A stretch of DNA of 7,091 nt from an uncultured Oscillibacter sp. (GTDB lineage Bacteria > Bacillota > Clostridia > Oscillospirales > Oscillospiraceae). Numbering within the stretch: position 1 is the first letter of the stretch; each line of letters opens with the position of its first letter. Below the pieces are notes generated by a model, which saw only the letters and a program-made list of their open reading frames with translations, was not told the DNA's origin and ran no database searches. Below are positions 1 to 5,784 of this stretch, one piece after another. Location of the stretch: positions 1 through 7,091 of the forward strand of contig CAAGJQ010000110.1 in the NCBI GenBank assembly GCA_900770295.1. The letters run 5' to 3'. The translations under genes were made by a program, and so were the position numbers.

Positions 1-60
1 CCATTTTCTTTTCGGTTGCGCCGAAAAGAAAACGGGCCGTTCACGGTCCAAAAGAAAAGG
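1..60. repeat. Left composite hairpin repeat (TTTTCTTTT/AAAAGAAAA)
   Basis: A perfect 12-bp inverted repeat pairs bases 4-15 (TTTTCTTTTCGG) with 21-32 around a 5-base loop. A third AAAAGAAAA copy follows at 50-58, after 17 bases. Read from the opposite strand, this order of parts matches the structure at 522-579, so the two look like inverted copies of one repeat type. I infer a dispersed intergenic repeat of this lineage. It may extend left of the window. The pyrimidine and purine runs could also help a hairpin act as a bidirectional terminator. Confidence 0.6.
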
Positions 61-518
61 CGCTGAGGCCCAAATCCTTCCCTGTCGGTCAGGTTTGGGC
101 AAAACGGGGGTCGAGCGAGCCGGTGCCCCCGTAATTGGGCAGTCTTCTGCCGGGTGCGCCTGGGTCCTGGGGAACAGAGAAGTGCTTCCCCGCATTTGGG
201 GGCGTGGGTGCGGCTTTCGGGGTGGTTGACGGATTTGACCAGCGTCTCTTTCCGCGCTTTCCGCTTCGCTAAGCGCTACCGGGGTGGTCGCGGGAAGGCC
301 GATTCGAGGCCGGCAGAGCGGCAGCGGCGGGAAGAAGCAGGTCAAATCGGTCTTGCACCCTCCGACGCACGAAGGCAGTCCGTCGCGGGCGCATGACTGG
401 AAGTTTCAGCAAATCCGGGCCCGCGCCCAACGCTGACGCCGATTCGACCTCCCAAGGTCTCCTGCTGGGACCCCCGTATCATAAGCAAATAAGGCACACC
501 GTGCCGTTTTGCGCCCAA
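61..518. other. Non-coding, hairpin-rich spacer without a recognisable gene
   Basis: I see no credible gene here. The open frames crossing it are Arg/Pro/Gly-rich, lack ribosome-binding sites and resemble no family. The stretch carries several inverted repeats: GCCCAAA at 68-74 with TTTGGGC at 94-100, extended inward by CCT/AGG; ACGGGGG at 104-110 with CCCCCGT at 126-132; GCGCTT at 254-259 with AAGCGC at 271-276; and GATTTGACC at 232-240 with GGTCAAATC at 340-348. There is also a direct repeat GCCGATTCGA at 298-307 and 438-447. It may be the body of a repeat-bounded non-autonomous element or simply a structured spacer. The sequence alone does not decide. Confidence 0.5.
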
Positions 519-579
519 GCGTTTTCTTTTCCACCGCTGCGGCGGCGACTTTTCTTTGACGCTGTCAAAGAAAAGTGGG
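519..579. repeat. Right composite hairpin repeat, inverted relative to the left one
   Basis: TTTTCTTTT at 522-530 is followed, 19 bases on, by a perfect 13-bp stem. Bases 548-560 (ACTTTTCTTTGAC) pair with 564-576 around the 3-base loop GCT. The order of motifs and the spacing mirror bases 1-58: lone TTTTCTTTT, a GC-rich spacer of 17-19 bases, a hairpin with TTTTCTTT/AAAGAAAA arms, then a TGG end. The hairpin cores differ (CGG versus GAC), so the copies are relatives rather than identical repeats. The T-rich arm also serves as the tail of the terminator hairpin beside it on the minus strand. Confidence 0.6.
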
Positions 580-610
580 GGCCGCATCCCCCGTCCCCCC
601 GAGGGGGGAC
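567..610 (-). terminator. Probable rplI (gdpP-rplI) transcription terminator
   Basis: Reading the minus strand just after the rplI stop, there is first an 8-bp stem (GTCCCCCC/GGGGGGAC, plus-strand 593-600 with 603-610). A second stem of five G against five C follows (577-581 with 588-592), and then the pyrimidine tail ACTTTTCTTT at 567-576. Hairpin plus T-rich tail is the intrinsic-terminator pattern. The tail is interrupted by C and is shared with the adjacent repeat, so its efficiency is uncertain. Confidence 0.5.
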
Positions 611-615
611 ATCCC

Positions 616-1065
616 TCACTTCTCCTCAAATACAGACACGTACACCGTGCCCACGACCTCAAATCCCAGCTTGGCCTTGACCTGATAGCTGCCGAACGCC
701 TTGATGGGCTCATCCAGCACCAGCTTCTGCTTGGGGATATCGATATCGAACTGGGCCTTCAACCCCTCGGAAATCTCCTTGGTGGTGACAGCGCCGAACA
801 GCCGTCCGCCGCTGCCGGCCTTGGCGGTCAGCTTCACCATGCAGTTCTTCAGCTTCTCCACGGTGGCCTCGGCCTCGGCCTTCTGCCGGGCCTCCTCGGC
901 CTTCCGGGCCTTCTCCTTCAGATTCATGGTGTTGATGGCGTCCGCCGTGGCGGCGATGGCCAGCTTCCGGGGCAGGAGGAAGTTCCGGGCGTAGCCCTCG
1001 GACACCTCCACCATCTGGCCCTTCTTGCCCTGGCCCTTCACATCTTGCTGTAAAATCACTTTCAT
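616..1065 (-). CDS. rplI: Large-subunit ribosomal protein bL9
   Basis: This encodes a structural protein of the 50S ribosomal subunit that binds 23S rRNA near the L1 stalk and helps keep reading frame. The product is 149 residues, the usual bL9 length. The N-terminal domain MKVILQQDVKGQGKKGQ and the segment VSEGYARNFLLPRKLA (about residues 21-36) are the classic bL9 signature. A long charged connecting helix rich in K/A/E (about 45-75) leads to the C-terminal domain with LFGAVTTKEI. An in-frame ATG lies 7 codons upstream, but AAAGGAG (plus-strand 1074-1080) sits 8 bases before the ATG at 1063-1065, and the conserved MKVIL start agrees. It lies 30 bases after gdpP on the same strand and is probably co-transcribed. 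In many Firmicutes dnaB follows; here the next 600 bases are non-coding instead. Confidence 0.97.
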   Translation of the reverse strand: MKVILQQDVKGQGKKGQMVEVSEGYARNFLLPRKLAIAATADAINTMNLKEKARKAEEARQKAEAEATVEKLKNCMVKLTAKAGSGGRLFGAVTTKEISEGLKAQFDIDIPKQKLVLDEPIKAFGSYQVKAKLGFEVVGTVYVSVFEEK

Positions 1066-1073
1066 GGGTATAT

Positions 1074-1080
1074 CTCCTTT
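1074..1080 (-). promoter_or_regulatory. Ribosome-binding site fixing the rplI start
   Basis: AAAGGAG on the minus strand ends 8 bases before the ATG at 1065. It lies inside the 30-base gdpP-rplI gap and rules out the in-frame ATG at 1086, which has no such motif at a workable distance. Confidence 0.85.
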
Positions 1081-1095
1081 TATCATTAGAAATCG

Positions 1096-3093
1096 TTACT
1101 TTTCAAAGTAGGCGTCGATGGCCTCCGTCAGCCGGTCCTTCACGGCCAGCACATCGCTGTTCTCCACCCGGCCGCCGGCGGTGGTGGAGTTGCCGCCGCC
1201 GCCCAGGGCCTCCAGAATGACCTGCACGTTGACGTCGCCCAGGGAGCGGGCGGACATCTGCACTCCATTGTCCCCGTTGCGGAACAGGACGAAGGACGCC
1301 TTCACGCCCTTGAGGGTCAGCAGCTCGTCAGCCGCCTGGGCCGCCGTCACCCGGTCCACGCCGTCCTTGGGCACCACGGAGATGGCGATGTCCTTGCGGT
1401 ACAGCTCCGCCCGGCGGATGATGTCATACCGGGCCACCATGTCGTCCAGGTCGTTCTGGAACAGGCGCTGGACGTCCGCGGTGTCCGCGCCGGCCCGGCG
1501 CAGGAACGCCGCCGCCTCGAAGGTGCGGCCGCCGGTGCGGAGGGTGAAGTGCTTCGTGTCCAGCACGATGCCGGCCAGCAGGGCCTCGGCCTCCTCGTGG
1601 AGCAGGTCCGCCGGGTCCACCAGGTACTGCAGCAGCTCCGTCACCAGCTCGGAGGCGGAGGAGGCGTAGGGCTCGTGGAAGCTGAAGGCGGCGTTTTCGA
1701 TGTAGCTGGCGGCCCGGCGGTGGTGGTCGATGACCGCCACCCGGTTGCAGGACTCCAGCAGCTGAGGGCTCTCCACGATGTCGGGCCGGTTGGTGTCCAC
1801 CACCACCAGCAGCGCGCCGGGGCGCATCTTCAAAAACGCCTCGGAGGGGGAGACGAACACCCCCGCGTACTCCGGCAGGGCCTGGAGGCAGGCGAGCACC
1901 GCGTGGGAGGCGTTGTGCTCCAGGTCGATGACGATCTGGGCCTTCTTGCCCCGCTTCCGGGCGGCGCAGCACATGCCGGCGGCGGCGCCCACGGCGTCCA
2001 TGTCCGCGAAGCTGTGGCCCATGACGTAGACCTGCTCCGCGTCCGCCAGCAGCTCGCTGAGGGCGTTGGCCATGACCCGGGACTTGACCTTGGTCCGCTT
2101 CTCCGTGGTCTTGGCCCGTCCGCCGTAGAAGGCGAAGTCCACCTTGTTCCGCACCACGGCCTGGTCGCCGCCCCGGCTCAGGGCCATCTCCAAAGAGAGG
2201 TTGGCGTTTTTGTACAGCTCCGGGATGTGGTCGGCGTCGATGCCGATGCCGATGGACAGCGTGGGGTGGACGCCCTCGCCCACCCGGATGGCCCGGATGG
2301 CGTCCAGAACGGAGAATTTCTCCTCCACGAAGTGCTCGTAGTGCTGCTCCTCAAAGACGAAGAGATAGCGGTCCCGCTCGGTTTTCAGCAGCAGCCCCTC
2401 GCCGGCGGCGGCCCAGTTGTTCAGCTTCTCGTCGATCTGGGCCAGCACGGCGCTGCGCTGGGTGTCGGCGCAGGCCTTCATCAGGTCCTCGTAGTTGTCC
2501 ACCATCAAAAGCGCCAGCACCGGGCGGGTGGCGGTGTAGGTGGCCTTCAGCTCGTCGGCCTCGGTGGTGTCCACCCAGTAGGTGGTGGCCACCAGATTCT
2601 GCTCCCCGTTCCGGCTCTTGGCCCGGACCAGGCTGCCGTAGACCCGGAAGCGGCGTTTGTTCATCAGCACCCGCTGGGGGCACTCCTGCTTCCCCTCCAG
2701 CAGCCACTGGACGGGAAACTCCGGCACGGCGTCCTCCACCCGCATCTCAAAGAGGTGCTCCCGCACCCCGGCCAGCTGCATGAAGTTCTCGTTGCACCAG
2801 ATGACCTCCCCGGTGTCCGGGCGAAAGACCATGATGGGCAGCGGGGAGTTGATGAGCGTGGATTTGCTGGCGGTGTCCACGCTGCCGGTGACGCTGTCGA
2901 TATACTGCAAAATGCCCTGGCGGCGCTTTTTGTTGACCCGGGAGGAGTAGAGGTACAGCGCCACGGTGGCGCAGCCCTCCACCAGAGCCAACAGGGGGCT
3001 GACCGTCACGGCGGCCAGGGAGAACAGCAGCAGGCACACGAAATACAGCTGCAGATTGGGTTCCAGCAAGCGGGAGAGTTTTTTATTATTCAT
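1096..3093 (-). CDS. gdpP: c-di-AMP phosphodiesterase GdpP (PAS-GGDEF-DHH/DHHA1), membrane-bound
   Basis: GdpP/YybT-family enzymes hydrolyse cyclic di-AMP to pApA, controlling potassium and osmotic homeostasis and cell-wall stress. The product is 665 residues (family about 650-660). Two membrane helices span about residues 14-30 and 33-49. A PAS-like domain follows at about 75-175 (LINSPLPIMVFRPDTGEVIW). A degenerate GGDEF domain lies at about 190-315: RYLFVFEE replaces the active motif, but LSIGIG is kept. The DHH domain has GHSFADMDAVG with H360, D364 and D366, then VVDTN (D433), DHH at 456-458 and LDTKHF (D512). These are the expected metal ligands, so it should be catalytic. The C-terminal DHHA1 motif reads GGGGN (631-635) where GGGGH is usual. 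The ATG at 3093 follows AAAAGGAG by 7 bases; the frame stays open further upstream, but that part runs through the promoter and terminator. rplI follows. Confidence 0.95.
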   Translation of the reverse strand: MNNKKLSRLLEPNLQLYFVCLLLFSLAAVTVSPLLALVEGCATVALYLYSSRVNKKRRQGILQYIDSVTGSVDTASKSTLINSPLPIMVFRPDTGEVIWCNENFMQLAGVREHLFEMRVEDAVPEFPVQWLLEGKQECPQRVLMNKRRFRVYGSLVRAKSRNGEQNLVATTYWVDTTEADELKATYTATRPVLALLMVDNYEDLMKACADTQRSAVLAQIDEKLNNWAAAGEGLLLKTERDRYLFVFEEQHYEHFVEEKFSVLDAIRAIRVGEGVHPTLSIGIGIDADHIPELYKNANLSLEMALSRGGDQAVVRNKVDFAFYGGRAKTTEKRTKVKSRVMANALSELLADAEQVYVMGHSFADMDAVGAAAGMCCAARKRGKKAQIVIDLEHNASHAVLACLQALPEYAGVFVSPSEAFLKMRPGALLVVVDTNRPDIVESPQLLESCNRVAVIDHHRRAASYIENAAFSFHEPYASSASELVTELLQYLVDPADLLHEEAEALLAGIVLDTKHFTLRTGGRTFEAAAFLRRAGADTADVQRLFQNDLDDMVARYDIIRRAELYRKDIAISVVPKDGVDRVTAAQAADELLTLKGVKASFVLFRNGDNGVQMSARSLGDVNVQVILEALGGGGNSTTAGGRVENSDVLAVKDRLTEAIDAYFEK

Positions 3094-3100
3094 ACGAATG

Positions 3101-3108
3101 CTCCTTTT
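3101..3108 (-). promoter_or_regulatory. Ribosome-binding site fixing the gdpP start
   Basis: AAAAGGAG on the minus strand ends 7 bases before the ATG at 3093. It selects that ATG over in-frame candidates further upstream, which would fall on or before the promoter. Confidence 0.8.
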
Positions 3109-3118
3109 ACCGGAAAAC

Positions 3119-3141
3119 ATACTAATAGATTTTATTAGTAT
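3119..3141. promoter_or_regulatory. Palindrome over the gdpP promoter -10 and start site (candidate operator)
   Basis: Perfect 9-bp arms, ATACTAATA (3119-3127) and TATTAGTAT (3133-3141), are separated by 5 bases. The right arm overlaps the proposed -10 box and the centre falls at the expected transcription start (about 3130). This placement suits a repressor site. If transcribed, only half of it would be in the RNA, which argues against an RNA hairpin. The binding protein is unknown. Confidence 0.5.
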
Positions 3142-3165
3142 AGCAGTTTTGTCCTCAAGAAGCAA
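3137..3165 (-). promoter_or_regulatory. Promoter of gdpP-rplI
   Basis: On the minus strand TTGCTT (3160-3165) is followed, 17 bases later, by TATACT (3137-3142), with TG placed one base before it as an extended -10. The expected start near 3130 leaves a leader of about 37 bases carrying the gdpP ribosome-binding site. The segment is AT-rich against a GC-rich background, and it lies downstream of two terminators for the preceding gene. Confidence 0.65.
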
Positions 3166-3209
3166 CAGGCAAACCGCGTTCTCCGGCGAGGATTCCCCAC
3201 GGGAGCGGG

Positions 3210-3233
3210 AAAAACCGGGGCGTGCGGCCCCCG
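3210..3233 (-). terminator. Second, weaker terminator-like hairpin
   Basis: On the minus strand CGGGG (3229-3233) pairs with CCCCG (3216-3220) across 8 bases. One G and five T (3210-3214) follow. The stem is only 5 bp. It comes directly after the stronger terminator, so it would act as a back-up separating the MFS gene from gdpP. Confidence 0.35.
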
Positions 3234-3242
3234 TCCCCCCAC

Positions 3243-3280
3243 AAAAAAACAGCACCGCCGGCATTCAAACGGCGGTGCTG
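3243..3280 (-). terminator. Intrinsic terminator of the MFS transporter gene
   Basis: A perfect 11-bp stem, CAGCACCGCCG (3250-3260) with CGGCGGTGCTG (3270-3280), has a 9-base loop. On the minus strand it is followed at once by seven T (3243-3249). It begins 50 bases after the MFS stop codon. This is a textbook intrinsic terminator and separates the lacI-MFS unit from gdpP. Confidence 0.9.
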
Positions 3281-3330
3281 CCCGAGAGAGGGAAAAGGCG
3301 GAGGCGCGGGGCGCGCGGTCCGCCTGAAAA

Positions 3331-4512
3331 TCAGGTTTTGGCGCGGCCGGCCCGGAGCAGCGCCAGATTCAGCGCCGCCGCCAGCAGGGCCAATGCCGCC
3401 GCAGGCAGTCCCAGCAGCCGCAGGCCCACGGCCCCCTGGAGGGCGCTGCTGGCGAAGGAGCCGGCGGCGATGCCCATGTTGCCCGCCACGGACAGCGTGG
3501 AGGCGCAGAGGCTGGAGGCGAAGGGGTACTCCCGCTCCGCCAGGGCCATGGCGTAGACCTGGACCGGCGTGCTCACCAGATACATCAGCAGGGCCATGGC
3601 CAGCACGGCGGCCGCGCCGGAGGCGAACCGGCCCAGCAGCAGGGGCATGGCGGCGAACAGGGCCGTCTGCGCCAGCAGGGCCGCCGGCGTCCTGTTCACG
3701 CCGCCCCGCTCCCCCAGCCATCCGGCCAGCAGGTTGCTGCCCATGCAGCAAAGGCCCACCAGCGTCAGCAGCACGGAGACGGCGGCGTCCCCGGCTCCCA
3801 GCACATCCGTCAGGATGGGGGTCACGTAGGTGTAGACCACGTAGGTGGCGGCGTAGGTGGAGATGGTCATGAGTACGCACAGGGCGTAGCGCCGGTCCCG
3901 CAGGACGGTGAACTGGCGGAAGAAGCCCGTCCCCTCCGCCGGAGCCTCGCCGGTCCGGGGCAGCACCCGGGCCAGCACGGGGAGCAGGACGGCCCCCGCG
4001 ATCAGGATCACGGCGAACGTGGCCCGCCAGCCCCACAGGCGGCACAGGGTCTTGTTCAGCGGGTTCCCCACCACGGTGGCCAGGGACATGCCCGTGTAGA
4101 CCATGGCCACGGCCTGGGCGGTGTGCTCCTCCGGCGCCGCCCGCCGCACGAAGAGCAGGGCCACCGCCGTCAGCGTGCCGGTCAGCACCGCCGCCAGCGT
4201 CCGGGCGGCGTACAGCACCCCGATGGTGGGCGCCAGCATGCTGACGGCGTTCACCGCCAGAAACAGGGCCAGCAGGACCATCAGCAGCCGGAACCGGGGC
4301 ACCCGGGCCGTGGCGGCCATGACCACCGGCGTGCCCACGGCGTAGCCCGCGGCGAACACGCTGACCAGCCGCCCCGCCGCGCTCAGGGAGACCTCCAGGT
4401 CCGCCGCGATGTCCGGCAGAATCACCACGGACACATACTCGCAGGCCCCCAGCGCAAAGCCCAGGCCCACCAGCGCCAGCACCGGCGCGGTCATCACTCG
4501 CTCTTGTCTCAC
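3331..4512 (-). CDS. MFS transporter, DHA1/AraJ-like efflux permease
   Basis: The product has 393 residues and about 12 hydrophobic helices with a longer polar loop near residues 184-208, the usual 6+6 layout of the major facilitator superfamily. The start resembles AraJ/YdhP-type drug:proton antiporters: an acidic residue in helix 1 (E25 in ACEYVSVVILPDIA), then DLEVSLSAAGRLVSVFAAGYAVG in helix 2. GMSLATVVGNPLNKTL (141-156) fits the antiporter motif C in helix 5, and GWLGERGGVNR (264-274) is a motif-A-like loop in the second half. A GTG start is chosen because AAAGGAG ends 8 bases before it; the next ATG, six codons on, would be 26 bases away. It lies 89 bases after the LacI-family gene, with an operator-like palindrome in its leader, so it is probably that regulator's target. 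Substrate unknown: drug, sugar or purine efflux are all possible. Confidence 0.85.
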   Translation of the reverse strand: MRQERVMTAPVLALVGLGFALGACEYVSVVILPDIAADLEVSLSAAGRLVSVFAAGYAVGTPVVMAATARVPRFRLLMVLLALFLAVNAVSMLAPTIGVLYAARTLAAVLTGTLTAVALLFVRRAAPEEHTAQAVAMVYTGMSLATVVGNPLNKTLCRLWGWRATFAVILIAGAVLLPVLARVLPRTGEAPAEGTGFFRQFTVLRDRRYALCVLMTISTYAATYVVYTYVTPILTDVLGAGDAAVSVLLTLVGLCCMGSNLLAGWLGERGGVNRTPAALLAQTALFAAMPLLLGRFASGAAAVLAMALLMYLVSTPVQVYAMALAEREYPFASSLCASTLSVAGNMGIAAGSFASSALQGAVGLRLLGLPAAALALLAAALNLALLRAGRAKT

Positions 4513-4520
4513 AGTACCGT

Positions 4521-4527
4521 CTCCTTT
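4521..4527 (-). promoter_or_regulatory. Ribosome-binding site selecting the GTG start of the MFS gene
   Basis: AAAGGAG on the minus strand ends 8 bases before GTG at 4512. No comparable site precedes the ATG six codons downstream. Confidence 0.8.
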
Positions 4528-4531
4528 GCTT

Positions 4532-4547
4532 CTGTGTACGTACACAG
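4532..4547. promoter_or_regulatory. LacI-type operator in the MFS gene leader
   Basis: CTGTGTACGTACACAG is a perfect 16-bp palindrome with a central CpG, lying 5' of the ribosome-binding site of the MFS gene. Its inner 14 bases match the site in the regulator's own promoter at 5654-5667 in 12 positions. A weak promoter can be drawn on the minus strand, TTGCGC then 17 bases then TACACA, with the -10 inside the palindrome; otherwise the site could block elongation from the lacI promoter. Confidence 0.7.
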
Positions 4548-4559
4548 TTTTTCCCGCGC

Positions 4560-4581
4560 AAAAGGGGGACCGCGGTCCCCC
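4560..4581 (-). terminator. Possible weak terminator or attenuator between lacI-family gene and MFS gene
   Basis: GGGGGACCGCGGTCCCCC at 4564-4581 is fully self-complementary and begins about 20 bases after the regulator's stop codon. On the minus strand only four T (4560-4563) follow. With such a short T-run I expect partial read-through, which would let the transporter be co-transcribed at a lower level. Confidence 0.45.
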
Positions 4582-4601
4582 CGGGGTCGTTATGATGGAT
4601 G

Positions 4602-5627
4602 TCACAGGGTCTCAGCGTTGAGGATGGGGCTGGCGGGATAGAAGAACTCCCGCTCCGGCTGCTTCCGCTCCGCCACGGCCCGGAACAACAGGTCCAGGGA
4701 CTGGTAGCTCTGGTACACCAGATTCTGGTCGATGGTGAAGTCCACCAGGCCCTCTTTCAGGAATTGCCGGATCTCCGGCCCGCTGTCGTGGGACAGGACC
4801 CGGACCCGCCCGGTGCGGCCGCAGCGGCGGATGGCCTCCACGCAGGCGGGGACGCTGAGGTTGGCCATGTAGACATAGCCCAGGTCCGGCTCCGCCTCCA
4901 GCGCCGCCGTCACGGCCGCCAGCGTCTCGCCGTAGTCGTTGTGGGTGGCGGCGACGCGGCAGTCCTCCCGCCGGAAGCCCAGCTCCCCCAGCCGCTCCAG
5001 AAAGCCGTCCGCCCGGGCCTTGTGGCCTGCGTAATCCAGACCGGCATAGACCAGCAGCAGCGGCTCGCCGGGCCGCAGGAACTTGGCGGCGATCTCCCCG
5101 GCGATGCGGCCGGCCCGGTGGGCGTCCTCCCCCACGTAGCACAGCCGGGCGCCGCCGGGAATGTCGGAGTTGAAGGTCACCACCGGGACCCGGCGGGCCT
5201 TCAAATCCTCCAGCTTGGCCCGGACGGCCCCGCAGTCCGAGGCGCACAGGGCGATGCCTTGAGCCCCGTTCTCCACCACCTGGTCCATCTGGTTCAGGCA
5301 GGCCCCGGTGTCGCCCGGCTTGTAGCTGCGGACGTCCACGGTCAGGTTGTAGTCCCGGCGCTCCTCCCGGAAGCGGGCCACGCCCCGGTCCATGGCCTCC
5401 CCCACATAGGGGTCCCACTCCGGCTGGACCACGGCCAGCCGCCGGGCCGTGCCGCTGGTGGCCAGGGCGCTGGCCATCTGGTTGGGGCGGTAGTCCAGCT
5501 CCTCCATGACCCGCAGGACCCGCTCCCGGACCTCCGCCTTGACATAGGGGCGGTTGTGCAGCACCCGGTCCACCGTGCCGATGGAGACTCCGGCCTGCTC
5601 CGCGATCATTTTGATGGTGGCCCGCAT
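4602..5627 (-). CDS. LacI-family transcriptional regulator with periplasmic-binding-protein-like ligand domain
   Basis: The product has 341 residues. The N-terminal helix-turn-helix is clear: IKMIAEQAGVSIGTVDRVL (5-23), followed by the hinge PNQMASALATSG (48-59), with L55 at the position of the leucine that opens the central CpG of LacI operators. The recognition helix reads TVDRVLHNR rather than the common TVSRVLN, a known sub-type. Residues about 62-335 form a two-lobed sugar-binding-type domain, with VTFNSDIPGGARLCYVGED (150-168) and VLSHDSGPE in the second half. These proteins bind DNA as dimers and change affinity when a small ligand, often a sugar, binds; the ligand here is not readable from sequence. 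The start follows GGAGG by 8 bases. It precedes the MFS gene on the same strand. Matching palindromes in both leaders suggest self-repression and control of the transporter. Confidence 0.92.
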   Translation of the reverse strand: MRATIKMIAEQAGVSIGTVDRVLHNRPYVKAEVRERVLRVMEELDYRPNQMASALATSGTARRLAVVQPEWDPYVGEAMDRGVARFREERRDYNLTVDVRSYKPGDTGACLNQMDQVVENGAQGIALCASDCGAVRAKLEDLKARRVPVVTFNSDIPGGARLCYVGEDAHRAGRIAGEIAAKFLRPGEPLLLVYAGLDYAGHKARADGFLERLGELGFRREDCRVAATHNDYGETLAAVTAALEAEPDLGYVYMANLSVPACVEAIRRCGRTGRVRVLSHDSGPEIRQFLKEGLVDFTIDQNLVYQSYQSLDLLFRAVAERKQPEREFFYPASPILNAETL

Positions 5628-5651
5628 GGCGTTTCCCTCCCGGTCGTTTTA

Positions 5652-5669
5652 TATGTTAACGTACACATA
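5652..5669. promoter_or_regulatory. LacI-type operator in the regulator's own promoter
   Basis: TATGTTAACGTACACATA has 7 of 9 palindromic base pairs and a central CpG. It overlaps three bases of the proposed -10 box and covers the expected start site of the regulator gene, the classic place for autorepression. It shares TGT..ACGTACACA with the palindrome before the MFS gene. Confidence 0.7.
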
Positions 5670-5694
5670 ATATCATATGGCGGTTTTTTGTCAA
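5667..5694 (-). promoter_or_regulatory. Promoter of the LacI-family regulator
   Basis: On the minus strand a consensus TTGACA (5689-5694) is followed after 16 bases by TATTAT (5667-5672). The expected start near 5660 lies inside the operator, leaving a leader of about 33 bases. This is the best-matching promoter in the window. Confidence 0.8.
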
Positions 5695-5740
5695 GGACTT
5701 TTGGCACTTTTTCACATGGAGTCAACATAACGCAAAAATT

Positions 5741-5752
5741 TTTGTATACAAA
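5741..5752. promoter_or_regulatory. Palindrome TTTGTATACAAA over the RNase J promoter -35
   Basis: A perfect 12-bp palindrome contains the proposed -35 hexamer of the RNase J promoter. It could be a regulator site, but AT-rich palindromes of this length arise easily by chance in promoters. Confidence 0.3.
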
Positions 5753-5773
5753 CCCGGTTTTCCGTGCTATACT
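5745..5773 (+). promoter_or_regulatory. Promoter of the RNase J gene
   Basis: TATACA (5745-5750) and TATACT (5768-5773) are spaced by 17 bases, with TGC just before the -10 box as an extended -10. The expected start is near 5780. It is divergent from the LacI-family gene promoter, with start sites about 120 bases apart. No better plus-strand promoter is visible closer to the coding region. Confidence 0.65.
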
Positions 5774-5784
5774 ATATTGAGCTT

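Noticed and set aside
634..646. ACGTACAC half-operator inside rplI
   Set aside because: It encodes the conserved C-terminal residues of bL9, has no palindromic partner, and is far from a promoter.
154..713. Small open frames in the left spacer (154-396 plus, 393-680 plus, 342-713 minus)
   Set aside because: No ribosome-binding sites; Arg/Pro/Ser-rich, overlapping repeats and rplI; no similarity I recognise.
1549..3138. 529-codon open frame on the plus strand opposite gdpP
   Set aside because: It is antisense to a clearly conserved gene, rich in Gly/Val/His/Gln runs typical of GC-rich shadow frames, and has no ribosome-binding site or family motif.
3094..3264. N-terminal extension of gdpP to ATG at 3264
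   Set aside because: It would translate through the preceding gene's terminator, the promoter and the palindrome; the ATG at 3093 has a strong ribosome-binding site and gives the family length.
3155..4561. 468-codon minus-strand frame across the MFS gene, another frame
   Set aside because: Arg/Gly/Pro/Ala-rich low-complexity translation; the frame with membrane helices, a good ribosome-binding site and a terminator is the real gene.
4599..5780. 393-codon plus-strand frame opposite the LacI-family gene
   Set aside because: It overlaps a convincing regulator gene, and its composition is shadow-like with no recognisable domain; it also crosses the promoter and operator region.
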